Assembly (NCBI RefSeq): GCF_026262505.1
Contig: NW_026529186.1
Location: 1 to 45,819 of the forward strand
Direction: 5' to 3'
Length of the DNA stretch: 45,819 nucleotides
Source of the DNA: Trichomonas vaginalis G3
Lineage: Eukaryota > Parabasalia > Trichomonadida > Trichomonadidae
The notes under the pieces were generated by a model. The model worked only from the letters and a program-made list of their open reading frames with translations. It had not been told where the DNA came from and searched no databases. The first letter of the stretch is position 1, and each line of letters begins with the position of its first letter. The translations under genes and the position numbers were made by a program. Positions 37,192 through 45,819 of the stretch are shown piece by piece.

Positions 37192-37995
37192 ATGACAACA
37201 ACAGAGAACACAACAACTGCTATCGTTCATGAAGCTATAAATGAAGAATATGAGTACATACAGTATAACAAACAGTTACGTCTCATTCGTTCGGTCAAAG
37301 ACGATATGTACCAAATGCAAAGTATTTTGACAGCATGTTTTGCACCAGATACTAAACACGCAGACGACTGGTTCAGAAACCAAAGCACACAAGAACTTTT
37401 GAGTGAAATTTCTCTAGACCGACTTTTTTCGGTCTTGCATAAAACACATGAAAATCGTAAAAATTTGCCAATAAATTTAAGAGGCTGGTATGTTCATAGA
37501 CTTTTAGTAAATGCTGTTGCAATATGGGCTTCTCCTCGTTATGCATGGCATGTTTACAAACTTCTTGACGAAATTCATAGACAAGAACGTGAAGAGCTAG
37601 AGAACAAGCTTGAAGCAAAAGACAAAAGCCTTCAGAAAAGAATACCACGTTCGGTACCAAAAGGAAAGGAAAAGAACTATAAGTATATGATTTATACTGA
37701 AGAGATGGAAAATGAAGAAGACAGAGATATGGTTATGTTGCATTTAGTCAGAAGAAACAACAAAAGCTTTTACGACCTTGCTAAGATTTACAAATCTGAC
37801 AGAAATTGGTTCTATCGCGAAAACTTACCGATTTCAATGACCCCAAATGAAGATGTGAAACAAATAGTTCAAGATACGTTACCTCAAACACACTATGATA
37901 TTAAAGGTTGTACAATACTTACATTCAAAGAAGATTTGCCGCTACTGAAAGAAAAAATAACAGAGTATTTTGACAACTTCAAACAAGTAGAGTAG
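37192..37995 (+). CDS. KilA-N + MSV199/DUF3627-like DNA-binding protein (copy B)
   Basis: A whole-looking 267-residue protein. The N-terminal 45 residues and the C-terminal half agree with copy A. The KilA-N domain (DDWFRNQSTQELLSEISL through WYVHRLLVNAVAIWASPRYA) is clearly different, and the coiled linker is shorter. The exchange is bounded by near-identical DNA on both sides. Array 2 with different repeat units follows directly. Confidence 0.82.
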   Translation: MTTTENTTTAIVHEAINEEYEYIQYNKQLRLIRSVKDDMYQMQSILTACFAPDTKHADDWFRNQSTQELLSEISLDRLFSVLHKTHENRKNLPINLRGWYVHRLLVNAVAIWASPRYAWHVYKLLDEIHRQEREELENKLEAKDKSLQKRIPRSVPKGKEKNYKYMIYTEEMENEEDRDMVMLHLVRRNNKSFYDLAKIYKSDRNWFYRENLPISMTPNEDVKQIVQDTLPQTHYDIKGCTILTFKEDLPLLKEKITEYFDNFKQVE

Positions 37996-38004
37996 ATGAA
38001 CCAT

Positions 38005-38271
38005 TTATTTTTCAAGCTTGACTTCAGATGGCTCAGGTAGCTCTATAAGGTAAATTGTCTTGTCAAATCCTTCTGGCATTCCAAGTTCTTCCTTCCGACA
38101 TTCCAAGTCCTTCCTTCCGACATTCCAAGTTCTTCCTTCCGACATTCCAAGTTCTTCCTTCCAACTGGAAAAAAATTTCCCGACAACTGGAAAAAAATTT
38201 CCCGACAACTGGAAAAAAATTTCCCGACAACTGGAAAAAAATTTCCTGTTGTTCGTCCGTAAACCATTCAA
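38005..38271 (-). CDS. minus-strand frame through array 2 with an AIYLIE-like end (copy B)
   Basis: The frame ends GFDKTIYLIELPEPSEVK, which resembles the AIYLIE start region of the cargo protein at 33965-34330; most of it is translated repeat. Only the segment outside the array (about 38005-38070) looks conserved with copy A (11890-11940). It may be the stub of a gene that once followed the array. Confidence 0.22.
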   Translation of the reverse strand: MNGLRTNNRKFFSSCREIFFQLSGNFFPVVGKFFSSWKEELGMSEGRTWNVGRKDLECRKEELGMPEGFDKTIYLIELPEPSEVKLEK

Positions 38272-38428
38272 ATTTTCGAAAATTGAGAACTTTTTGGTCG
38301 AACGACAGAAAAAATTTTTCCTTCAGACAGGAAAAAAATTTCCCGACAACTGGAAAAAAATTTCCCGACAACTGGAAAAGTTTTTCCTTCCAACAGGAAA
38401 AGTTCTTCCTTCCGACAGGACACAAACG
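38068..38428. repeat. 22-bp tandem array 2, bipartite, different unit mix (copy B)
   Basis: The period is 22 bp as in copy A. Four units of GACATTCCAAG type come first, then four AACTGGAAAAAAATTTCCC units. The same core as in copy A follows (about 38250-38312), then about five mixed units. The GACAGGAAAAG unit that dominates in copy A is a minority here. Confidence 0.85.
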
Positions 38429-38429
38429 A

Positions 38430-38618
38430 ATGTCCGACGTACCACCAACCGAGTCCATTCCAAAGCCAGAAGAACCGAAAGCTGCAGAACCACAACAGAC
38501 TAAGACCAAACACTTACATTTTTTACGCTTGACTTTTTACAATTTGAACTTTGTTTGCGTAGATGTGAATTCTGAAAGAAGTATGAGGGTCTTGTATGAC
38601 TTTGTACTTCTCCCATAG
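38430..38618 (+). CDS. small proline-rich ORF at the edge of array 2 (copy B)
   Basis: 62 residues, MSDVPPTESIPKPEEPK onwards, keeping frame with copy A. The second half is antisense to the ATPase end. Confidence 0.35.
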   Translation: MSDVPPTESIPKPEEPKAAEPQQTKTKHLHFLRLTFYNLNFVCVDVNSERSMRVLYDFVLLP

Positions 38619-39398
38619 TTCATGTCTGTCAAACTTACCTGCCATGGACTCTTTCATAAGTTCCATGAAATCGTCTTCGGACAATCCGGGGAAAAGTACA
38701 ATGTCAGTAAGTATTCTCTTTACATCCTTACTTAAACTCTTGGCTGTCTGTACACAAATGACAACTGAGATGTTAAAGTGTCTGAGCTTCTTAAGAATTC
38801 GACACATGTCTTGTTCTCTGTTCTTTAACAAAGGATGAGAAGCAAAGTCATCTAAGATAAGAAGACATCTATGAGGGTACGTTTTCCAATCGTAAGATTG
38901 CAATTTCTTCGAAATGTATTCTATCTCTTTCTGTTTGTTTCTGAAGTGTTTCTTCTCTAATATTCTCTGCATTTCCTCATTTGGGTCTTTAAACTTCGAA
39001 TTTATATACTCATTTATAGCATTGTACTTCAAAACTCTTCTTTGGTACTTCTTTATCCAATCTAACAACTCAGAGTCTTTTATACATACTAACTTAGACT
39101 TCTTTATAATATCTTTGAACGAATTGACGGTTTGGTCAAATTGACCAGAAGTACTACAAATGACAACTAACTCATAGAATGGGTTCTTCTCATCTAGTTC
39201 TTGTTGTTGTGCAGCCATTTTAAGATAAGTGAAAGTCTTACCCGACCCAGGCGGTGCAATTAGACCTGTTATACCATTCTGAGCAAATAAGAACTTGTCA
39301 TGTATGGGTTTTATCTGAGCATTTTCCAACTTCCTCTTGTTCTTGTTTAAAACATTCTCAAATTTTTTGTCAATGTCAGCAAACTTTTTTTCTAACAT
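38523..39398 (-). CDS. FtsK/HerA-type genome-packaging ATPase (copy B)
   Basis: Whole-looking, 291 residues from the start at 39398 (MLEKKFADID). Walker A APPGSGKTF and Walker B LLILDDF are intact in form. An in-frame ATG at 39500 would add 34 residues but overlap the divergent gene at 39435 by 66 bases. The 36-base gap between 39398 and 39435 looks like a shared promoter, so the shorter form is preferred. Confidence 0.87.
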   Translation of the reverse strand: MLEKKFADIDKKFENVLNKNKRKLENAQIKPIHDKFLFAQNGITGLIAPPGSGKTFTYLKMAAQQQELDEKNPFYELVVICSTSGQFDQTVNSFKDIIKKSKLVCIKDSELLDWIKKYQRRVLKYNAINEYINSKFKDPNEEMQRILEKKHFRNKQKEIEYISKKLQSYDWKTYPHRCLLILDDFASHPLLKNREQDMCRILKKLRHFNISVVICVQTAKSLSKDVKRILTDIVLFPGLSEDDFMELMKESMAGKFDRHELWEKYKVIQDPHTSFRIHIYANKVQIVKSQA

Positions 39399-39434
39399 AT
39401 TTTTAGAAAAATTAAAATTTTTATCTTTTAGAAA

Positions 39435-39881
39435 ATGTCTAGCGATTTCGCTATCTATATTCGAGACAAGCTTTTCGACAGCAAAACATCTGTCGACCAT
39501 AAAATCTTACATAGTGTAAACAAGAAAGGTGAATTTGTTCTAAAGTTCTGTTTCTGGGAATATGACAAGAACCATAAAACATTAAGCAGAGAAGTCTTAA
39601 AATTTGTCAATGACAGACTTGTTGACAGAGATGACGCCTCTTGGAGAGATGAAGTCCAACAAAACTTCTTAGAATGCAAAGAAGACACATGCACTGTTCT
39701 TGAAGATGAAATAGAAAACAGAATAGAAGAGCTATTAAAGGACAAAGAACTTTTACAAAAATATGGTTCTGAGAAGTTTGACATAACTCCACCAGAAAAG
39801 AAGAAGAGAGAAAAGAAAGAAAAGAAAGTAGAAGAAGAGAAGAAAGAACCAGTTCCAGAGAAAAAGAAATTTGACATGTAA
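39435..39881 (+). CDS. lysine-rich protein divergent from the ATPase (copy B)
   Basis: Whole-looking 148-residue partner of 13245-13690. It has a globular first part (FVLKFCFWEYDKNHKTLSRE), a helical middle (LEDEIENRIEELLKDKELLQ) and a K/E-rich tail ending KKFDM. Confidence 0.65.
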   Translation: MSSDFAIYIRDKLFDSKTSVDHKILHSVNKKGEFVLKFCFWEYDKNHKTLSREVLKFVNDRLVDRDDASWRDEVQQNFLECKEDTCTVLEDEIENRIEELLKDKELLQKYGSEKFDITPPEKKKREKKEKKVEEEKKEPVPEKKKFDM

Positions 39882-39897
39882 AAATAAAATTTTATTT

Positions 39898-40317
39898 TTA
39901 GAACATTTCTGGGTCAATGTCAATGTTCTCTTCCTCTTTAGGAGCAAACACTGGCTTAGACTCTAAAATCTTTTTACCCAATTTACCTTGAACTTCTACA
40001 ACTTTAGACTCATAATATTCATAGTCGTCTGCTTTCTTTGGTTCATAAGGTATAACAAGTTTGTATGCTTTGCCTTCTTCGAGTTTTGAGAACCTTCTGT
40101 CAAAACTTTCTTTGACTGCTAACAAACCTTCTATGTCTAAGTCTTCAAATTTCGCACCATTTTTAGTCACAATAGCAAACTTAACTGGTTCGATGTTCCA
40201 AACTTTGCTGAATGAAGACTTTTCAAAATGGTAGAAGTAAACATTCAAATATGTGAATGGGTCTAGTTCTTCTTTAAGTCCTGACATGTACTTGTTTACT
40301 GAGATGAATTTTGTCAT
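39898..40317 (-). CDS. 139-residue protein of unknown function (copy B)
   Basis: Whole, differing from 13707-14126 only at residue 2 (MTKFIS against MAKFIS). Confidence 0.6.
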   Translation of the reverse strand: MTKFISVNKYMSGLKEELDPFTYLNVYFYHFEKSSFSKVWNIEPVKFAIVTKNGAKFEDLDIEGLLAVKESFDRRFSKLEEGKAYKLVIPYEPKKADDYEYYESKVVEVQGKLGKKILESKPVFAPKEEENIDIDPEMF

Positions 40318-40355
40318 CTTTTCTATCGGATAAAAAAAATATTTTTTTTTAAAAT

Positions 40356-41589
40356 TTACTCAGAAAAATTTTTCTTTGTATATACACCATTCTGAACATC
40401 TAAAAGACTTTTGACATTTGCCAAGAATGTTCGTTTAGACGCTGTCATATAACCATACTCTTGACAATATTGTTTATACGAATCGTACAATGACCTTTCA
40501 TCTAAACACTCAAAGTCAGTTTCATCTATGAACAGTTCATATACACTCTTGTTTGCTTCTAACAATGTTTGTCTCTCTTCGGTATGTGGAATTTGTCTTG
40601 GATTGAACTTTGAAATATCTAATGTCATGAAATATGAGAACAAGTGGTTGTAAAAGTCAGATGTCAAAGTTTCTGCTAAGTCGTCAAAATATTCTGTATC
40701 TTGCATATGAGCTTCTGACGTTCTGACAACTACATATCTTCTGTCAGAACTTTCTAACTTCATCGGAACAGCATTGTTTGAAACCATAATGAAATTTGCA
40801 ACATTTTCACAAACTCTTTGGTCTTTATATTTTCTTTCAACAACTCCAACTTTGTCTGTTATAAGACTCTTCAAAGCATCTGAGTTAAAACTTTTGTTGT
40901 ATCTATACTTTGAAGTTCATTGCAAACTATAAGTTTCATATTCTCTATTGAAGAGTTAAATTTACCGCAGATGTTTTCTAAGTTTGTCATATTAGGGTTC
41001 GAATAACCTTCTAACAGTTTGCATAAGATATCTGTAAAGAAAGTGTTCTTACCAGTTCCTTGTTTTCCAATTATAATGAGAGCAGTTTCATTCTTAGCAC
41101 TTGGATGTTGTAAGATGTTTGCAAACCAACATAAGATATACTCATAAACCTTTTCGTTTCCATTGCATATAATTTCTTTGACATGGTCTAACCAAGCTTC
41201 TATAATATTTCTTTCCATTCTACTTGTTCGTATTTATATCCAGTGAAGATAGAATAGAAGTTTGGAGAAGGTGTATAGAACTTTATACCTCGAACTGAAA
41301 AATCTTCTAACTTTGACAATAAGATATCCCAAGCATCTAACATCTTCATGCCAACTTGTACGACTTTTATTTTCTTAAGTTTCTGTTTACATTCTTGTTC
41401 TGAAACTATTGTTGCTCTTGGTTTGTTAAAGACAACATCCCATTCTTTCATAACATAACATTCTGGGGCAGAGTCGACATAAATGACTAAACGTTTCAAA
41501 TTCTCGACTGCTTTGTTATAGTCTCTAAATGGACACATATTTCTGAATGCTTGGAAGTCATAAAAATCTGAAACATCTATTCTGTACAT
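40356..41589 (-). pseudogene. superfamily 3 (D5-like) helicase (copy B)
   Basis: Partner of the whole helicase at 14165-15400 with the same Walker A, Walker B and SNN motifs. Broken, with about two breaks. Confidence 0.85.
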
Positions 41590-41629
41590 TTTTATAAAAA
41601 TAAAAAAAATATTTTTTTTTATTCTTGAG

Positions 41630-42424
41630 CTATTTGTTGCATTTGTTGTTCTTGACTATTTGTTGTTCTTGAGCTATTTGTTGTTGAAGTTGTTCTTGTA
41701 ATACAATACTTTCACCAGTTGCATCTTCCAATTCGAAACTTTCTGCCGTCATTGACAAATACATAGGACATAAAAGTTTTACAGGAACAAAGTTTGCGTC
41801 AACTAAGGTTAAGTTTATGTTTGCTAAAGTGTTTGAGTTTACTAAAGCTGAAAACTCTGCATTCGAATGAACAATAGGCAAACCAGCAGAGAATGTGTTA
41901 TTTATACGCATAAGTATCTTTTGGTCATAGTAGTTTCTGTCGACATTCGAATAACACTTTGAACCTAAGTTTGAAACAATATATAAAATAGGTGTACTTA
42001 AAGTCAATGGAACAGACATTCCTTGTATGACACCTTTTCCTGTTATAGGAAACTGTTGGTAGTAAAAACCAGATATAAGTTTTGTATTATAGCTCATATT
42101 GTTTATAGTAAACTCAGTCGGACATCCAAACATAATGAAACCTGCTCTAGTTGCAGCACATGTTACACTCGTCCTTAAAGTATTAAATAAGTCAACAAAA
42201 CCTGTTGGTGGTATATCTGAGTAAGTATCTTCAAAGGAGTATTTTTTACCATTCACAACAATAAAATCTTCTGGTGTCAAAAGAGCAAAACAGGCTTTAG
42301 TCGTCATTGTGTTTAAGGTTAGTTTACAATATCGTCCTTGAGGACTTTGTAAGTTTGTTGTTATAGAATTATATGACTCAGGGTTTTTAGTCGTAATAGT
42401 ATAAACCATTGTGTCTTCTGCCAT
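41630..42424 (-). CDS. likely minor capsid protein (copy B)
   Basis: 264 residues, starting MAEDTMVYTITTKNPESYNS; close to whole, though the Gln-rich QIAQEQ tail ends differently from copy A. Strand-rich, as expected of a jelly-roll protein. Confidence 0.5.
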   Translation of the reverse strand: MAEDTMVYTITTKNPESYNSITTNLQSPQGRYCKLTLNTMTTKACFALLTPEDFIVVNGKKYSFEDTYSDIPPTGFVDLFNTLRTSVTCAATRAGFIMFGCPTEFTINNMSYNTKLISGFYYQQFPITGKGVIQGMSVPLTLSTPILYIVSNLGSKCYSNVDRNYYDQKILMRINNTFSAGLPIVHSNAEFSALVNSNTLANINLTLVDANFVPVKLLCPMYLSMTAESFELEDATGESIVLQEQLQQQIAQEQQIVKNNKCNK

Positions 42425-42428
42425 TTAC

Positions 42429-43010
42429 TTAGCAAATAAATTTTAATGAAATGTTGTGGTCGTCAAATATTTTTATAACGTCTGGGAAACTATATTTTAA
42501 GTTCAACGTTTCACCTCCTTTCATAACGTATATCTTGTCAATGACATTATATGAAACACCACAGCAACTAATGTCGGGTTCTATTTCTTTGATGTTTATA
42601 TCGTCTGCCTCTGTCAAAAGTTTCAATAGTTCTTTCAAAACTTCATGAGGTGCAATGACATATGAGTTCACTTTTACAGGGTTGTGTTCGACCAAGTTTA
42701 ACATTATACCTAAAGCTTGACAAATCTTCTCCTGAGTTTGAAGTTTGTCTTTCAGTTGTTGGTAGTCATTTCGAATATCTGCAACAGAACTTAAGTCTCT
42801 GCTAACTTCAGGGTATGTTGGTTGTTCTTTTACAGGAACAATTGTTATACCATCTTGGTCTTCGTATGGTTTCCCCACTTCAACATCTCTGTCTTTGACA
42901 TTGACAATAACACTTTGACTGTTTGTTTGAGTTGGTGAATTTAACTTCACATCTGCCACCGCCATTAAACCTTTTGAAACACTCACGCTTCTATTTTTCG
43001 GAAATGACAT
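42429..43010 (-). CDS. protein of unknown function, capsid-gene cluster (copy B)
   Basis: 193 residues from the ATG at 43010 (MSFPKNRSVSVSKG). The frame is open further upstream, but that part is antisense to the divergent gene at 43029, so the start beside the 18-base shared start region is chosen. Looks whole. Confidence 0.55.
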   Translation of the reverse strand: MSFPKNRSVSVSKGLMAVADVKLNSPTQTNSQSVIVNVKDRDVEVGKPYEDQDGITIVPVKEQPTYPEVSRDLSSVADIRNDYQQLKDKLQTQEKICQALGIMLNLVEHNPVKVNSYVIAPHEVLKELLKLLTEADDINIKEIEPDISCCGVSYNVIDKIYVMKGGETLNLKYSFPDVIKIFDDHNISLKFIC

Positions 43011-43028
43011 TTTACTTAGAATAAAAAG

Positions 43029-43448
43029 ATGGACGTATTCGAGTATCTCTTCGAATTGAAGCAGAACAAAGTTTACACACACAAACAATACAAATACATT
43101 GACAGAATAGTTCTTTATACAAACAATGGAAAATGTTATAGAATAGCAGTCTTTGCTGAACCAAAATATTTCCATAAAGCAAAGAAAGTTGGTATAACTG
43201 AAATGGTGAAAGTTCTTGAAGCAGACAAAAATATAACAACAAAACTGACCGATATTTCTAAAGGTAAGTTTATAATACAATTTTATGTCAAAACTGGCGT
43301 ACTGTCAATATTTGACGGAGAGAAGTCAGTTCAAGAACAACTTACTGACCTGCTGCCAAAATCTGCTCGATGGAAGCTGTCGTTATGCCAATCTGAGGAG
43401 CCCCAGCAGGTTTCATCGAACGAATCTTCAAAAGAGCATCTTCCGTGA
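43029..43448 (+). CDS. small strand-rich protein convergent with the capsid gene (copy B)
   Basis: 139 residues; the first 95 match 16835 onwards in copy A, and the tail overlaps the end of the capsid gene on the other strand by about 100 bases. Confidence 0.5.
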   Translation: MDVFEYLFELKQNKVYTHKQYKYIDRIVLYTNNGKCYRIAVFAEPKYFHKAKKVGITEMVKVLEADKNITTKLTDISKGKFIIQFYVKTGVLSIFDGEKSVQEQLTDLLPKSARWKLSLCQSEEPQQVSSNESSKEHLP

Positions 43449-43852
43449 AAAGTGCTATTGGTTTTGTAAACTTCTTTGCTTTCAATTCATCTGGACCGTC
43501 TCTGTCACCAGTATATTGTATTTGAACTGTACCAACAGTTGAAATACCACCCATAAAGTCTTCTGAGTCAGCAAATGGAATGCCAAGCCAAAAGTTTGAA
43601 CGGTCTCCATTTGTATATTGAGTTTTTTGACCTCCTGTATGAGTCCATACTTTCACATATGGCATAATAGAACTTTGCATTTCAGGGTTAATGGTTGTTG
43701 TGAAGTTGTTGTTAAAGTTCATAGCATCTAATGTCAAGTTGTATGACCTCATATCCTCAACTGTAGAATATTCTTCTCTTGGATAATATTTGCCATCTAT
43801 GTTTATATGATATTTAATACCGGGGTTGTAGAAACAAGAATAGTCATTTATA

Positions 43853-45143
43853 TAGGGTGTCCAAAGGTGTGTTTAGCACAAACCTGAATACTGCGAATAG
43901 AAATAAACAAGTTACATATATATAAAGTTTATTTAAATATAATCACCATTGGATTCAATCACGCGTTCGCAGCGATCGATCCAGGCTTCAAAGACACGCT
44001 TTAAATCATCATAAGAAAATTGCTCAAATTGCTCTCTTACAAAATTTTCAAGATCATCTGGACTCGCGAATTCGCGTCCTTCAGCTCTCTTTTTTAGCGT
44101 GCCGAATAAATAAAAGTCAGAGGGTGCAATATCAGGTGAATAAATTGGGTTTGGAACAACTTTGACATTGTTTTCCACCAAGTAATTCATTACCTTATGA
44201 CTTTTGTGAACTCTTGAATTATCAAAATGAATTGCAAACTTTTGTTTTGTTGTTTGGATTTCTCAAACTCATCAGAATTGATAATTTGAGTAAGAACATT
44301 GTCAATTAGATACTGAGCATTCCATCGTATTAGGTTTTTGAAGAATATCAATTGCGATGATGTCATTCACGCCAAAAACCGACAACATCATCATTGGTGT
44401 GTCAATTTTTTTCTTCGGGAATGTTTGCGGATTTTCATCCTTCGGGATCCACATGATTTTGGCTTCTGTTGCATATTGAAACCAAGACTCGTCCCTGTTA
44501 CTAAAAAGCGAAACTTCTTGGATTGATACGCACCCATATAGAGGGAGCTCTTTCGAAGATTGGACTCTAGATTTTTTTGAACTGAATTAAGGTTGTGCGG
44601 AACCCAACGTGTATACGCTAGTTTGTAGTTCAAATAATTGTGCAGATAATAACTGACTGTTGTACGTGGTATCTTTGTCATCTCCTCTATCCTTCTGAGT
44701 GATGCTCTTGGTTTCATCTAGCGCTTGAAGAATTGCTTTGATTTTTCTTTGATCCGGCGATTTTTTGTCAATTTTTATGATGGGCGCCTTTTTGTTCATG
44801 AAGTGATACATCCTAACATGATACGTTACAGTGAATAGCTAGGAGCATCCATACCGAAGCATTTTACCAATGTCTCGTAGATTTTTTACAGTCTTTGCAT
44901 TTTTTTGCAAGAGCGAGGATGTTTTCTTTATGATTCATTAAAAAAATGAAAAAAATCCCGCCAAAATTTCCACGCGAAACCGCCTCTTGTCTCAAAATTC
45001 ATTTTATATCCCGGCATGGCGCCAAAATACAACATACTCATCATATACATATATTCATATTTTTATTATATATTTATAAATCAGCATATATTCCTTTAAT
45101 AGTTCATATAGAGCGCTGTGCTAAACGCACCTTTGGACACCTA
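43853..45143 (-). mobile_element. mariner DNA transposon, Tvmar1-like
   Basis: 1291 bp, close to the roughly 1.3 kb of Tvmar1. The ends are inverted: TAGGGTGTCCAAAGGTG at the left and TAGGTGTCCAAAGGTG (reverse strand) at the right, continuing imperfectly through TTTAGCACA. A TA target duplication flanks it (43851-43852 and 45144-45145). Copy A keeps the empty site CATTTATAGTTCG with a single TA. Confidence 0.92.
43933..44938 (-). pseudogene. mariner transposase, frameshifted
   Basis: From an ATG at 44938 (MNHKENILALAKK) to the stop at 43933, about 335 residues, the usual mariner length. Recognisable parts are RRIEEMTKIPRTTVSYYL (helix-turn-helix), RWVPHNL (the WVPHxL-type motif), the LVTG region of the first catalytic Asp, and YSPDIAPSDFYLFG, the last-Asp motif of mariners. 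The parts lie in different frames: shifts are evident after the first 20 residues, near 44700-44800, near 44490 and near 44200-44260. The element could no longer supply its own transposase. Confidence 0.88.
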
Positions 45144-45819
45144 TAGTTCGTCTGAAAAGAACAAACATAGTATCTGCATGTTTCATTGCAGTTGTTAAAG
45201 CAATATCTGTTTCTTGCACCTGGGTCAGCACTTTGGTTTCCAACTTCACCTGCAAAGTCTTTGACAGATATTGGTGTATAGTGAACATAATGGAACTGCA
45301 ATATATTTGGCAGCTAAAGCATTTGAAATATCTGGGTCCAACATATAGACTGCAAGTCTGCTTTCTATTCTCTTGCATTCAAACTTTTCGCATGTGAACT
45401 TAACTGGGTCCAAGCAGTATTGTTGTCTGCTGTTCCTGAGAAGTAGTAGTTTACTTCATTGTTGAAGTTTGAGAAACCAAAGTCTAGTCAACTTTGTCTT
45501 TGCACCATTTTCCAAATGGTATGCTGGCAGCTCCACCAGCTGTATCTGTAAGAGTGAATGGGTCTTGTGTTGGTGCAATGACTAAGTTATTTTTGCTTGG
45601 AGTAAGTTCGATAGAAATTTTTCCTGCCCAGTTTGGCAAGTATCTTAAAAACCTGAAGATGAGGAAAGATGACAAAGGAACTCTAAGTTTCTTTTCAGTT
45701 TTACTTTGGTTACTTGCTGCTGCAGTTTGTCCAGAAAGGTCAACATAAACTCCTGGAACGTTAGGTCAGTTTTCCTTAATTTTCTAATAGTTGCAATATG
45801 GTATGTCTTGTATCTCTAG

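Larger units (their letters stand above)
25476..45819. mobile_element. Maverick/Polinton-like virus element, copy B (runs off the window)
   Basis: A fossil copy of the same family and orientation as copy A. It keeps the left end: terminal repeat, adenine methyltransferase, small genes and full-length fibre region. The right edge of the window cuts it inside the major capsid gene. About two thirds of its genes look whole; the others have about one to three breaks each. A mariner lies inside the capsid gene and must have arrived after the element. The near-identity to copy A implies a recent common source. Confidence 0.85.
43342..45819 (-). pseudogene. major capsid protein, interrupted by a mariner (copy B, runs off the window)
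   Basis: Same protein as 17147-18765, with the C-terminal end ASIEQILAAGQ at 43342. The mariner at 43853-45143 splits it, and there are several further breaks on the far side. The N-terminal part lies beyond the window. Confidence 0.72.

Noticed and set aside
1-45819. tRNA, rRNA or spliceosomal intron signals
   Set aside because: No cloverleaf with conserved T-loop, no rRNA core sequence and no trichomonad intron consensus was recognised by eye.

Overview
The window looks like Trichomonas vaginalis or a very close trichomonad. The DNA is AT-rich and intron-poor. It holds a mariner with Tvmar1-like ends, a MULE transposase of the kind common in that genome, and two long copies of a Maverick/Polinton-like virus element. 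The species call is inference from this combination, not from a database match.

Layout. Bases 1-2218 hold a possible host gene tail, a decayed rve-type transposase (about 330-1110) and AT-rich DNA with nothing convincing. Bases 2219-2860 are a worn KilA-N/MSV199 gene fragment. Copy A of the virus-like element runs from about 2861 to 22511; its left part is missing. A spacer of about 3 kb (22512-25475) holds a MULE transposase gene, five 120-bp tandem repeats and a perfect nested hairpin. Copy B starts at about 25476 and runs off the right edge inside its capsid gene. A 1291-bp mariner (43853-45143) sits inside that capsid gene, and copy A preserves the matching empty site. The GC-rich inverted repeats at the right end of A and the left end of B look like the ends of the same element family, so a full element would be roughly 23 kb.

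Element gene set, from the left end: D12-class adenine methyltransferase, small membrane protein, two small virion-like proteins, one member of a paralogous pair, phage-type tail fibre, retroviral-like integrase, an amphipathic MG-protein, several unknowns, the second paralogue, an inverted-repeat-bounded module with AGATCT palindromes and a 22-bp repeat array, KilA-N/GIY-YIG protein, KilA-N/MSV199 protein, a second 22-bp array, packaging ATPase, SF3 helicase, likely minor capsid protein, double-jelly-roll-type major capsid protein and coiled-coil proteins. No family-B DNA polymerase and no Ulp1-like protease were recognised. The layout suggests helicase-driven replication, capsid assembly with ATPase packaging, integrase-mediated insertion, fibre-based attachment and self-methylation. 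That functional reading is inference.

Both copies are fossils with several broken genes, but many genes still look whole and the copies are nearly identical over long stretches, so insertion or duplication was recent. The differences cluster in the fibre tip, the KilA-N domain, the repeat arrays and one cargo gene. The most interesting pattern is that the KilA-N domain of one protein and the adjacent 22-bp repeat array differ together between copies whose surroundings are almost unchanged.
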